Shown: positions 12,714 to 25,384, numbered from the stretch's first letter. The stretch is 64,000 nt of DNA from Amia ocellicauda (GCF_036373705.1 NC_089857.1:32160284-32224283), one strand, 5' to 3'. The notes: a model not told the origin generated them from the letters alone. Numbers and translations are program-made.

Positions 12714-13613
12714 CACCTATCAGCCATAACATTTTGACCACCTGCCTAATATTGTGTAGGTCCCCCTTTTGCCACCGAAACAGCCCTGACCCGTCGAGGC
12801 ATGGACTCCACTAGACCTCTGAAGGTGTGCTGTGGTATCTGGCACCAAGACGTTAGCAGCAGATCTTTTAAGTCCTGTAAGTTGCGAGGTGGGGCCTCCA
12901 TGGATCGGACTTGTTTGTCCAGCACATCCCACAGATGCTCGATTGGATTGAGATCTGTGGAATTTGGAGGCCAAGTCAACACCTTGAACTCGTGATTCAT
13001 CAGACCAAGCCACCTTCTTCCATTGCTCCGTGGTCCAGTTCTGATGTTCACATGCCCATTGTAGGCGCTTTTGGCAGTGGACAGGGGTCAGCATGGGCAC
13101 CCTGACTGGTCTGCGGCTACGCAGCCCCATACGCAACAAACTGCGATGCACTATGTGTTCTGACACCTTTCTATCAGAACCAGCATTAACTTTTTCAGCA
13201 ATTTGAGTTACAGTAGCTCGTCTGTTGGATCGGACCACACGGGCCAGCCTTCGCTCCCCGCGTGCCTCAGTGAGCCTTGGCCACCCATGACTCTGTCGCT
13301 GGTTCATTGCTTTTCCTTCCTTGGACCACTTTTGATAGGTACTGACCACTGCAGACCGGGAACACCCCACAAGAGCTGCAGTTTTGGAGATGCTCTGACC
13401 CAGTCGTCTAGCCATCACAATTTGGCCCTTGTCAAAGTCACTCAGATCCTTACGCTTGCCCATTTTTCCTGCTTCTAGCACATCAACTTTGAGGACAAAA
13501 TGTTCACTTGCTGCCTAATATATCCCACCCACTGACAGGTGCCATGATAACGAGATTATCAGTGTTATTCACTTCACCTGTCAGTGGTCATAATGTTATG
13601 GCTGATCGGTGTG
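12714..13613 (-). mobile_element. Internally deleted Tc1 element, family B copy 1
   Basis: Left end CACCTATCAGCCATAAC and right end complementary to CACACCGATCAGCC, with TA on both sides (12712-12713 and 13614-13615). About 900 bp long, shorter than a full Tc1 element, because the central part of the transposase is missing. The same deletion joint is present in the copy at 42602-43451. Confidence 0.85.
12746..13463 (-). pseudogene. Family B Tc1 transposase with central deletion
   Basis: The N-terminal half starts at [14 protein letters not shown] (13463) and runs through the helix-turn-helix region to VAWSDESR, the first catalytic aspartate. The sequence then jumps directly to [22 protein letters not shown], which holds the catalytic glutamate, in another frame, and ends in a normal C-terminus (AKGGPTQY) at 12746. 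Roughly 100 residues, including the second catalytic aspartate and the glycine-rich box, are absent. The product cannot be an active transposase; the DNA-binding half remains open. Confidence 0.85.
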
Positions 13614-13677
13614 TATATATATATATATATATACACACCGATCAGTCATAACATTATGACCACTGACAGGTGAAGTG
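13570..13677. repeat. Palindrome of two family B termini around (TA)n
   Basis: The right terminus of family B copy 1 (13570-13613) is followed by about 20 bp of (TA)n and then an inverted copy of the same terminus (13634-13677). The arms are 44 nt with one mismatch. The second terminus has no element body behind it: unrelated sequence begins at 13678. Confidence 0.9.
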
Positions 13678-16600
13678 TCTCACATGATTTACCCGCCTCA
13701 GTGCTCAGATGTGTTGAGAGGAATAAGGTGACCAATTTTCTCTTCTAATAGCTTCTGAGTAATAGCTTTAAACAAGTGCTTGCTCTCCACAAGTTTAAAA
13801 TCAATCAAGTACACAGGGCAAAAAGATAATGGCAGATGAACAGAACAGAACAGAACAGAATACCAACTACATTTGGATAATTACCATTAAATATGATATA
13901 GAATGTATAGAAAATATGGTTTTCAGAAAGTAACCATGAAGCAAAAACAATATCAAAATAAGTTTAGAAATCCAATTGGATTTGACATTCATTCTTGAAA
14001 CATTATTCAGTCTTTCTGTACATACTACCCTATCTTATATGTTTAACTTGAATAATTAGACACAAAGTAATGTACATGTACTTATTATTATATATAGCAG
14101 GGATGTACGATCATCAGATGTCATCAGACTATATTGCTTTAATGTCAGTAAATACACATTTTTAAAAAATACATTAAAAATGTCAAAGAAATTGACCTTG
14201 TTTGAAAATCTATTAAAAGTGTGTTGAGTGCCTAAAAAGCCAAATTACATTTCCTTTCATAATCTGAAGTTGGTAAACATGCAGTTGAAGAGCATATTTG
14301 TCTGTTTTAATTAACTTTCCTTTATAAAACACAAATAGAAAGCTTTCTTTAGATTGATATTTAAATGTCTATGACATGCTATGAAAGCTTCTAGACATGA
14401 CTAAATGGACACAGAATCGTGCGCCTTCCTGCAGGTGAGATTGCTCATGGACAAACACACACATCAATAGATCAAGTGTGCTTCAAATATATGTCTAGGG
14501 TGTGTAGCTACTTTATGTTGTCAGGCAGATGTATTTTAAAATCTACAGTTAAACTGAATTATATTTGTATATTTCTTGTTTTGGGATTTTCCCCCACCAT
14601 TTTATGTTCCCAAATAACGGCACATATTGTAAAAATCAACCAACAAAAGTATACATTGATATATTATGATACAAGGTTTAGAGACATCATAAAATTAGGA
14701 TATAACCAAGCACATAAAGGAACCAATTATTAACTAATACTATGAGTGCAATTATATTTGTTGCCAGGAGTTTTGGAATGCCATTGAATTCTATACTTTG
14801 ATCCCCTACCTTGTTTCAATGAATTGTATGTTTCAGTCCAGCTGTCCAGCTGTCCTGTCCAGCTCACTGAAACAGACACATTATTAACAACAGTCATTTA
14901 GTTATTCTTCAAGGACATTTATAATAACATAACAAGGTTGTGTGGGGTGTATTATGCATTTCATGACAAGATTGTTCACAATACAGCTTAATTTATTTGT
15001 GGATGCTTTTTACTCCTTTATCCTGTCAAACTGTCAGATTATTTATCTCTCAGTTTTCACTTGGACTGGTATGAATACAAATTAACAGAGCTTCCATTTG
15101 CAGATTGTTTTCAAATGTAATAAATTGCCAAGCCAAGAAAATACTGACATGCCTCAAGCGTCACTTAATATGAGTCAAAAATGCTTACATTGTGCAATGT
15201 TAAAATGTTATTGTATTTTATGCTGAAAATGTATTTCTTTTTTATTTTCCAGTAGAACCTGTAATACATATATCAGTGCAGAAAAAACTAACAATTTACC
15301 TGTTGCTACTCCAGCTTAAACCAGACATTTTACATTTGATACGATGATATTTTGATACGATATGATGCAAACAAATGTTGTGCTTAAATGTTTTGTGCTT
15401 AAAATGTTGGTTATTTCCAGTGTCTTGCACTACTATTGTCTGATGCAATTCATTGTGCTGATGAAATCTATCCATATGTATTTCTAAATGCTTGACATAG
15501 ACACTGCTGAAAAATACTTATGTGTGTAAAATAAGTTAGCACTGCTATTAATCAAACATATTCTTAGAAAAGCTTTGGGTGTCAGCGCTAAATGTGCAGC
15601 TGTGTAAGGCAAAAGATAAGCAGAAACTGCCTGGTACTGTGAGAGAGTATGTATGAGATAGAACAGCAGCAGTGGGTTTCAACAATAGTGAGGAAAATGT
15701 ATTACTGTTTATACCTCAGCAGACTAGAGCTTATCTTCTGTATTACTTTCCTTTTCTTCTTTATTGTAGAGGCACACAATGGTTCCATTAATATAGTATA
15801 CAGGGAGTTTTCCTTTCATATTGGCCAACTTTCAAGGATAAATAAAACAATGCTATGAAAAGAAAGATACTGCTAAAAGAGAAATAGGAATCAGCTGAGG
15901 GCATGAGGATGTCAAAACTACTACTGTCACTAACTGCACAAGAACTATCTTTTTTCTGAACCAAGCATCTTTCAGTATTGCCTGACTATTGAACTGGGGT
16001 GATACTCTCTTTGTACACATGGAATAACAAGGATTTCCTTGCTTGAGTCTCCTGGACTGATTGACTGAAACCCTACAACTACTATAAGGTTCTATACATT
16101 TTTATATTTATTGACATGTTTGTTTGTGTTAAACAATACACAACATTGTTTTATCATTTAACACACATTCTAAAAGTCACCTTCTGTTATTCGTAATACT
16201 ATAGAAATATATTTGTGGACCAATAAGTCAAAAAAGATACCCATTTCCCCATGCATTTCACATAATCATAAACATATTGTGTTTCAACATCCAAATAACA
16301 TTGTTTTTGTTTTGTTTTGTTTTTAAAGAAACATCGAATATTCCTTATGTATTATGCTGTATTTTTAGCACTGACTACACTTTAGTGTTAATTAGCTCTG
16401 TTGATGGACTGGAGACGAGGATTAAGTTAGGACTCTTGCTGAGCTCTGGGAACACTGACTCACTACAGCTGTTTGCTTCATCATTAACCTTTGACTACAG
16501 TCAAAAATAATATACTGGCATTGACAGGTTTATTAAGGTATTCACAAAGAAGGTGGGTTGAAGTAAAAGCTAAGACGAAATGTGTTTTTTGGGAGAAATA

Positions 16601-17159
16601 TACACTTGTGTAAAAGCAAGAATAAGAAGAAAAGAACCTGGGCTTTCATACATTATCTGTATACATTAAGCCAGTGTCGATAATTATTCTAATAAAGACC
16701 TTTTGTATAGCATGGATTACAATTGTTAGTGCTTTTATTGTCTGTAAGTCTTCCTTATACATTAAATGGTGTAAGAAAGTACCCCTGCTTCGTACATTGC
16801 CCTCCTAAGTGAAAAACACTCAAGAAGGTTCCTGTAATAACATCGTCAGAGCAATTTACTGACCACTTTAATTCTATTACACAGGCGGCTGGATGTTTCA
16901 GAACTGAATAGAAGTAAATTAGCTGGTAATTTGTAAAGGCCATTCTAACGTGAACATTTCTAGAGACTTGAGGGATTGTGTTTAAAAATATCTAATTTAG
17001 GTGATTTAGAGACTATTAATGATTGGTGATAAAATGCAGGAGGTCTTGCCAAAAGACAACGTATGGCAGATATAGCATGAAGGGGAGGATTAGTTCTAGA
17101 AGTAACAAAATGCACCCATTTCATACTTATGTCACTTCATTCCAACATCTTCCAATGAG
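13678..17159. other. Intergenic DNA, nothing recognised
   Basis: AT-rich sequence with a short GAACA-type run near 13840-13862. Open frames at 14419-14733 and 15649-15858 have no recognisable domain or exon borders. Confidence 0.5.
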
Positions 17160-17600
17160 ACTGTAATGCTGGGGTAGTCCTAGGTGCTAGTGAACCCAGG
17201 TGTAGAGCACAGGGGATGGGTCAGAACAGGACAGATGATTAAAGCCAGTCAACAAGTAAAACCAGGGCAAGACAATACTAGCAGGTGGTCAAGGGATCAG
17301 GCAAACAAGATAAACTGGGGAATTCAAGAATCAGGGTCTACAGAGAATGCAAAGGTCTGGAATACTGGTAAGCTAAACTCATGAAATAAGGCTCAGAGCA
17401 AACAATGCTTCACATGGGAGACAGGGCACAAAGGGGTATAAATACTCTGTAATGTGTGTGCAATAATGGGGAAATGCAGATTAATTAACTAATTAAGCAG
17501 TAATTAGCTGAGGAAAAGAAACCCAGGAGAAAACAAGACTAGAATTCAGGAGACAGGGACCTCTGGAGGCGGACTGGGGATGAATGAGTGGGAAACCTAA
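17160..17600. repeat. Possible LTR-retroelement-derived interspersed repeat
   Basis: An unusually purine-rich, AT-poor block with a TATAAATACTC motif near 17437 and texture unlike its flanks. Its vocabulary (AGAGCAAACAATGCTTCAC, GGACCTCTGG) resembles fish LTR-type repeats I have seen. Ends and target duplications could not be located. Confidence 0.3.
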
Positions 17601-18989
17601 CAGAGACACATGATGATGGACGATTGTGATTGAGTTCAGCACAACCAAACATCCATCTCAGGTGTATCCAGAACACTATCTGCATGGCACAGAAAACACC
17701 AAACCCATAGTTTGTTATACACAGAGTTACATATGAAAAGATACAAGTTCACATGAGGTTAAAGTATAACTGAAAAGGCTGAGTCAGAACCCAAGACTTC
17801 AGCTTGTTATTCTAACACTAAAATGGTTGATAGTAGTTTTGACACATCAAGGTATTGAACATCCCTGGTCTGTATGACATGTTCTCCTTCAAATGCTGTA
17901 ATCCAGGTGAATGAGTCAATGATGCCACTTTATGATGCTCTGACCAATATTTCCTTAAATACCTCATCACAATGCAATTACATAATTATGGGGAAATGAC
18001 AAGCTACTTACTCCTTGACATATTGTGGCACATTACTGTTTGCCATTATTTGAGTATTCAAGATGTTCACTATAATGGGTTTAAGTTAGTGTTAAGTGTT
18101 ATGTTTACCCCACCCCCTACTATCAAGGATTTAAATCAGAAGATTATGTCATTGGCATGTTTATATATATGCAATTCCTAAATTGTATACTCTCTGCACT
18201 TTGAGCCTAACATTGGCATGGAGTCTGGACAATGGGACAGTTTTGCAGTTTTAGATCAAGGATACCTTAGTAAATGGAGTGCTTGTCCACTCACTGATTA
18301 GGCAATGGCAGAATACTGAGGCCCATTACAAATAAGGCTTTTAGGGCTAATGATGATGAAAATTAATTATTTGTTTACTTTTTTACTTTGCCATTACCAT
18401 GGGAATTAGTGAGTTGTTATTGAATTAGTCATGGGCAGCTATTAAGAAAGAAGAGGAGAAAACAACAATACAGGCACCAACTCACGTATAGTTCAATGTT
18501 GTTTTTATGCAGTCATATTTTTAATCAATCAAGAAAGAGTTCTTTAGTAAGGTCATCTGTTTGTAGTTCTTCTCTTAAAATGTACATTTGTCTGCTGTTA
18601 GTCTCAAAGCATCAATTACATTAAACATTTCCATATGTGTACATGGCTTAATAACCATACATTGTACTCATGTAAACCTTTTTGAATGTTCTTGTTTTCT
18701 GAAAACTATTAGATATCTGATCATTATAATACTGAACAAACCATGAAATACTTTACAATCCTTGAGTTTTTCACTAGTTTTTCTCAATGTTTATTTCTTT
18801 AGTGAAGAATGTCAAGAAAAAATCTGTCTTTTGCAGATTTCAGACTTGCTAAAGAACATACACTAGAATCACAAACTTTGTTGCGATGAGAGCTAGACAA
18901 GAGAATTCACAAAAGCAGTGGAAAATGCCACCAAATGTAAAATATACGTTACCTGAGATCATTACATTACCTGAGATCAGGATTTTTAG
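17601..18989. other. Intergenic DNA, nothing recognised
   Basis: No exon or repeat family was identified. A 13-bp direct repeat (TTACCTGAGATCA) occurs twice near 18950-18980. Confidence 0.5.
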
Positions 18990-19280
18990 AAATTGAATGC
19001 GGATGAAGTTATTCCCAATTACAGTTTCACAAAACAAACTGTTTTCCAACAATCCAGTGAAGAAAAAAGGCAGCACAAGACATTTGGTCCAGGAGTGCCA
19101 ACAAACACATTTTTTCTTCCTCATATTACTGAAGAAAAAACTTCAGTCAGAATCTTTGTCTTCAATTCAAGAGATGTTTCACAGGAAAGAGGTATCAAGT
19201 CAAATGCTCTTTCTCAGGTCAAGGAGTTCAAAGCAGAGATCAGAAATGCAATAACCTCAAACTCTTTGATTGTTGTGTAA
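18990..19280 (+). other. Exon-like open frame of unknown identity
   Basis: A frame open for 96 codons from a possible acceptor AG (18988-18989) to TAA at 19278-19280. The composition is mixed, charged and hydrophilic, unlike the K/N/I/Y-rich noise frames nearby; examples are KTFGPGVPTNTFFLPHI and EFKAEIRNAITSN. I recognise no family, see no partner exon, and the pyrimidine tract before the AG is weak. It could be a lone 3' exon, a decayed pseudogene or chance. Confidence 0.15.
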
Positions 19281-21839
19281 CCTGCAGGTACTATTTTACT
19301 TTTATTTAAGAGTGCTAAAGCAAGATGACAAGTCATTATTTGAAACTCAGCAATTAAATTAAATGCCCTGAATATTACCAGCCATTATCGGGTTGGAATT
19401 TTTAGGATTTTTTCTCTTAAAGCTATATATATATATATATATATATAATTTAAATGTATTACGTCTCATATCTGTTCTGTATATTTATTTGTGTTTCTCT
19501 TGTCACTGTCACTGCCTTGTTGTTTCTGCATGGTATATTATATGTTATGTTATGTACTTTTGTATTTATTTGCCTCTCAAAAATAATAATTGTATTAATA
19601 ACTAAACACTTTTCTATTGAGAAAACCAAATCCCATTATTACATGATTTGTAGGTACACAAATCCAGTTCAATTTCAGTTTTCATTATTGGTCTTCTTTT
19701 TAAATTCAGCATGTAGCAAACAGTTGACTAAATAATGCCTCTAATTTGGGTAATTAAGTCTTTATCCAGGCTTACTCTAAGTGCTTATACTTAACACAAA
19801 GCTTTACTGTGGAGATGTAATTTAAATATGTTATTTAAGTTGCCTAGCAATGATGTAAAAAAAGCAAAATATAATGATTCATTAATAAGCTAGTACGCTG
19901 AGGGGACACCCTACATGTCTACATGTTGTTAAAAGGGCTTTTTATTTTATTGTTGAACAAAGTTGCATGACCGCAAGAAAATATGCATAACAATGGCAGA
20001 AACAAAGTGAATGGAGTTACTAGCACTATTATTGTGTAACCATAACCATTCTAACCATACAGTCTCTATAAAATATAGACTGGTGTCACCTCATCTTTAG
20101 GTTTAAATGCAAAATTAAATTACATTTTCTCCCCAGTGGCATTTAAAAATAAGATCATTATTTTCTGTGCCTGAATATTGTATTTGTATGCAATGGTACA
20201 GTTGTTTTGTTTTTTTAACTGAATTACTTTTTCAAGCATTATTGAATGAATTCACTGTACATTTAAAAAAAAATCTCCAATGAGCTATATAACGTTAATA
20301 AAAATGAAGATAAGCAATATAAATGACAGTAATGCCAAAGGGGTTATAACTGAGGTCATAGTTAACTCCTATTTGTATATCTGTCTATCTGGTGAAATAT
20401 TTCTAAAGATTTAAAAGATTTCCAAAGAAAACTCTATAAAGGAGTAATGAATAATGTCAAAGGAACGACATTCATTTCTAAAGAAGAGAGAAGGACATAC
20501 ATGAAACCATCCTTCAAAAGCAGTGAAAATAAGAACATTAAACATTAAAATAAGAATGTGTAGAGAATGTATAGCTCGATTAGTCAGCAAAAATGATACC
20601 AGTTTAATGTCTGATTACATTTCAAAACACATTGATTACATTTGATCAAAATAACAGAAACTGTCACAGGTTAAATAATATTAATAAAAGCCTTCTATAC
20701 AAAAATAAATACAATTTTCTTAGTTAGATAACACTGGTAAGCAATTAGCAAGAGTTACCATTTGAAAAAGCAGCAATAGTTCTATTTATTTATTTATTTT
20801 TATATGCTTTATGATTTCTGCACTGATATCGCTGTAAATTTATATCAGAATTGCAGTAATTTCTCAGTGTGGGCAAACATTATACGATTGAGTGCCCTGC
20901 TAGTATAACACTAAAACATTCACATTAGATATAGTATTCAGATTAATTAGCATATTTCAAAATGTCAAAAACGTAATCTTTATTTTGAAATGGAATCAAT
21001 ACATGTTTGACATACTGCAAATGATTCCCTGAGGGTAGATACATCTGTAGATTGTAGATGTATTATAGGAGTAATTACTGACTGAGGTTTTCATTGGTTT
21101 TGTGCATTCTTGTCAAGGCACTGAGGCACCTATTGAAGCTCAAAACCTTTTTTGTTTTTCAGTAGGTGTGTTGTCAATGGCAACACTTAAATGGAAAATG
21201 CGTAATATTGTAATGTTTTGGATATTGGCTATAGGAAACGGGTTGCTATGTAGTTCTGGTTTAGGATGAGAATCCAGACATACTAATGTGAATTAACAGC
21301 AATATAAGTGAAGGCATATTTAATTGTCTGATCTTCTTACTAATTTAAGAAATAACTACCATGTACAGTGAGATGAGAGCATCATGTGTTGAATGGAGAT
21401 TTACAAATGTGCAGGGTTTCTCTTTTTGTAGGTTTTAGTTGCTAGGGTGTAACAGATAATGCCAAGTAAGTGGGATCTTGACTGCTGTAATCCTACAAGC
21501 CCCAGGTTTGCTCTGGTTTACATATATGTTTTAAACATGTTTCTAAAGTTTACAGAGGGACATTTATTTTAGAGAATGTGCAGGATACACTAGTGTTACA
21601 TGATGAAGTCATAACTGTGTATGTGGTATTCAAGAGCATGTAAACCCAGCGAATTTAGTTTCATCAAAAAGAAACCAACACTGATCTGGATACAGGACCA
21701 CACTTCACTTACACCATACTTACATATTCCTTCAATGAATACATGTATTTGCTGAGTTAAGGGCAAATAATTGACCATCTATGGGTGTTTAATACAGAAT
21801 AACAAAAAAGCCCCAGTTAAAACTATTTCTGTAAGGAAA
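19281..21839. other. Intergenic DNA with a small (TA)n tract
   Basis: A (TA)n run lies at about 19425-19447. Nothing else could be identified. Confidence 0.5.
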
Positions 21840-22027
21840 CTAAGGCTGGGATTAAATAAAAAATTTGACCCACCCGCTAATAGCAAATATAAACCTGTAC
21901 ATCATAGTGGTTACATTTATGATTAGAAGAAAGTGTCATCTTACTAAAAATGAAGCCACAACTGAGTACAGTTCTGTAGTTTTCTAGTAGCGGGTGGGTC
22001 AAAGTTTAGATTTAATCCGGCCCTTAG
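21840..22027. mobile_element. Palindromic MITE-like element (188 bp)
   Basis: Imperfect terminal inverted repeats of about 40 bp begin CTAAGGCTGGGATTAAA and end TTTAATCCGGCCCTTAG, with a shared inner block TTGACCCACCCGCTA. There is no coding capacity. The outermost bases are themselves complementary, so the target duplication and superfamily cannot be fixed by eye. Confidence 0.65.
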
Positions 22028-22599
22028 TCTTACCACATGACCAACTACAGCTAATTAAAACAATCAAAATGTAAACACACCCAGCCTACTCCAATGTCAT
22101 GTAGTTTAATTTCTGATTCCTTCTCAGTTGTCTTCACCTCATAGTGGGCAAATGGCAGCAATGTTTAGATTATTTGAGAGACAAGAGCATTGGGATGTAT
22201 TATGTACAATGTGGCAGCAGTGCGGAGTAGTTTTAGCTTCTCTGGACTTCCAGGAAAAAACATAAATATACAGCAAATATTGTTTAAATATGTACCCATG
22301 TAAATCACTTTTCTTAAAAGTGTGAGCCAAAATAAATTATTAGTAATAACAGGTTGTCTTTCAGATTACCTTTCAGATAAAACTGCAGCAAAGAACTCAT
22401 TATCAGCCACTCAATAATATCTGCAGACAGGATATGTGGACAGTTATTGTTTTCTTGCACCTAACAAGATATTGTTAGACAGAACCCGTTATTAGTTTTT
22501 CTCTCCTCCATGCCTAAATGGTTTATTTACTTAAATGTTCACTCACTTTATTCTAGATCATGTAAAATCTTTACAGGTCTATATTTGATTTTATTGTAT

Positions 22600-22680
22600 T
22601 TGTTTTTTATTTTGCTGTACATTTGCTACCCTGCAAAGGGCGCTATACAAATAAAAATTGATTGATGATTGATTGATATG
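22600..22680 (+). repeat. L2/CR1-type LINE 3' tail with (ATTG)n end
   Basis: AAAGGGCGCTATACAAATAAA followed by ATTGATTGATGATTGATTG, the typical 3' terminus of fish CR1/L2-clade retroposons. The body upstream is not recognisable. Confidence 0.55.
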
Positions 22681-23367
22681 GATTGATCTATACCAATGCA
22701 TTGTGAGAAGTTATTTAACGATAGTAAAAAAGATCAAGGTCTGCCGAGACTTGTACTTGGTGATTCATCCATAATAATTAACACTATAGCATATTAGACA
22801 TGTTGATAATGAAAAGGAATAATAATATGTATTTGACCTTTCAGACAAATGTCCAATTCCTTTATGATGCTGCCATATTATAGTAATTATAAATGTCATA
22901 ATGAAAATAATTTTCATTCATTATAGTTCTACACTGACACTTTTAAATCTTTATTCTGTGGTTTATCATTATGTCACAGTGGCTTAATATAGGTTTTGTC
23001 ATGTCTTCACTGCGATTTACAACACTGGACCTTGTGAATACCATGACAGATGTTTGCAAAATACAAGGCACATTTTCTGTGGCTCACTATGGTTTAGTGA
23101 TGGTGTGGTATAGGCATGTTGAACCTATGGAGAAACTATGGTAAAATCACTATAAAACAACACAGTATAAAATGCATAACATTAACAATACATAATATAT
23201 TCCCATCTGCATTTCTCTCCTAGAAATCTAGGTTTCATTACAGATTCACTACTATGTTAAATTGCTCAGATGTATAATTTGCTTCCGAGTGTTACTGAAG
23301 ATCAACTCTATAATTTACTCTTCGTAAACAGAACTAAGATCACAAGTCGCTGTGTTGTTTACTCACG
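22681..23367. other. Intergenic DNA, nothing recognised
   Basis: AT-rich, no exon-like frame. Confidence 0.5.
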
Positions 23368-23586
23368 CTAATCAGCATAAAGTTTCTGTGGAAAGAACCC
23401 ACACGCTGCAGAAATAGCAATAGAAAGGGCAATGCAAAGATTAAAAATCATTCCATGCTCTGGTGTTTGATATTCCCCATGTGAATCAGTATCCTCTTCA
23501 AGCCATTGGGATGTGCTTTCAGTGGTGATACAGTAGACATTTTTTGAATTACAACCTTCATATCCTAAACTCTGCAAACAACATGT
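23368..23586 (-). other. Candidate terminal exon with one transmembrane segment
   Basis: On the minus strand a frame runs from a TTTGCAG acceptor-like site (ending at 23587) to TAG. It encodes about 72 residues: a Cys-containing acidic stretch followed by a hydrophobic segment of about 20 residues (MIFNLCIALSIAISAACGFF) and a short tail. A GTGAGT donor-like sequence lies just after the stop. The composition resembles a membrane-protein exon more than noise, but I recognise no family and found no companion exons or minus-strand AATAAA close by. Confidence 0.2.
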
Positions 23587-23601
23587 ATTTTTTTTTCCCA
23601 T

Positions 23602-24645
23602 TTTCCCAGAAGAAAGTACCAGTGAAGCATTACCTTTATTACCTTCAGATTAATGTATGAAATTCTGTTTAAACTACATACATTTATAGTTACACTAGAA
23701 TGATTCACCCAGTGGCATAAAATCTAATGTAACGTGCTGTATTTCATGATATATTGTAATGTATACGTAGATATGACAGATATGTGTTATCAGTCAGTGC
23801 CTGCTGCTGCTGACAGTCTGACAAAGAGCTTCACTAATGTCTCTTTTCTCCCAGTAGGGGTGGTAGAGTGACAGAGGACCGGACAGGGTCTGACAGTACT
23901 CTCACTGGGCAGGAAGGAAAACTGGAAAAAATAAAAGAACCATCACCTTAAGTTCCTTTGAGTAACCCCATTTATGTTTTTGGTTTTTTTACTTAATTTT
24001 GTTATTCTCACTTTCATAGAGCCTTATAGTTCTGGCACTGATGGTAAGAGATACATTTGATTATTTTTTCTGTTTCTTTCTTTCTTTCTCCCCCCACCCC
24101 TTGATGAAACAACTGAAACTCATTTGAACTGGACATGGGTGCAGACTCCAGTAGGTGGTAGCCCATGTGTCATATCTACATTGGAAGAATCTGGGGTATT
24201 TAATCTGCAACTGGAAATAACCAACTAATCAGAATCTACTAAATCAACCAATTTGGTTGTGGCTATATTCTTCATTTTATCCTCAGGAATTTAATCTATT
24301 GATCAGCATAAAACAGCAAAGAAACACTGACATTTTTCTAAGAGAAACTTTATATTTTGACTGCAACAACTACTGCAACATGCCAAAGGGATTCAAGTGT
24401 CAAGCAGCTTTACCAGATCTGTAGTTGTTCCATGCAGCTGTGTTACTTGGGCCCTCTGCCCACACACTTTAAGGTAAAACTCAAATCATTATTCTCTTTA
24501 CAATTATAATAAAATCATATTGTCTATGATCACACTAGCTGAGTCATGAGAGGGTAGACAGAATAGAGAAAACTGTGAATAAGACAAAGGTTGAAAAGAA
24601 CTGGCTTAGAGTGTACTTGGCAATGCCTTCAAAGCACCTCTTATA
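23602..24645. other. Intergenic DNA, nothing recognised
   Basis: Includes short (TTTC)n/(C)n runs near 24080-24105. No gene evidence. Confidence 0.5.
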
Positions 24646-24647
24646 TT

Positions 24648-24648
<1 letters not shown>

Positions 24649-24685
<37 letters not shown>

Positions 24686-24870
24686 TATTTATTGGCAGAT
24701 GCCCTTATCCAGAGTGACTTATAAAATAAGTGCAATACAAAGTGCAAAAATACAGTGCAGTTCAAGGCATAAAATATTACAAATTCCAATTTACATAATA
24801 CAGTGCTATTCAAAGCATAATACATTTTACAAATTCCAATTTACACAAGTGTATACAATATATGAGGTCT
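24649..24870 (-). repeat. SINE/L2-type tail with (TTA)n and 48-bp tandem duplication
   Basis: A (TTA)n run followed by GGCAGATGCCCTTATCCAGA is the reverse of the GGATAAGNGCATCTGCC 3' tail shared by L2-type LINEs and dependent SINEs. The body contains two tandem 48-bp units (24752-24799 and 24800-24848). The tRNA-like head is not visible. Confidence 0.6.
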
Positions 24871-25384
24871 TACATTGTAAAAGTGAAGTCTAAGCATGTC
24901 ATAGCAACCTGGTAGCAAACTGTGACAGTGTAACACACACAAGAAATGCACCTCCCTTTTCAAATGCACACCACTATTTCACATGGGATTTAAGCAAGGA
25001 TTTGTTGAAAATTCCATTTAATTATATGGAAATGAAAGCTGGCACACATTGCTTGCCATTGCAGCATTCTTACAGTGGATCATTTGGGGGTGAGCCACAC
25101 ATGAAGATAATAGACTTCACTAAATAAAATACTTGCCACTTAGGAAATCAGTTAGCAGGTCCAATGTTCATCAGAAGCTGATCCAAGGCATTCGCAAAGA
25201 GCTTTTCTCTGTAATTGTGAATGAAGGAACCCATTCAATCACACAACTATATGAAAAGAATTTGAATACATTGTGATATTAAGACATTAAATATACCAGA
25301 AATGATCAGAGATAGACTACTGTTCAAAATCCAGCACCTTGACTTTATTGCAGTCTCTACGGTTATACTTAGTTTCAAAAATGC
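24871..25384. other. Intergenic DNA, nothing recognised
   Basis: No exon-like frame or repeat signature was seen. Confidence 0.45.
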
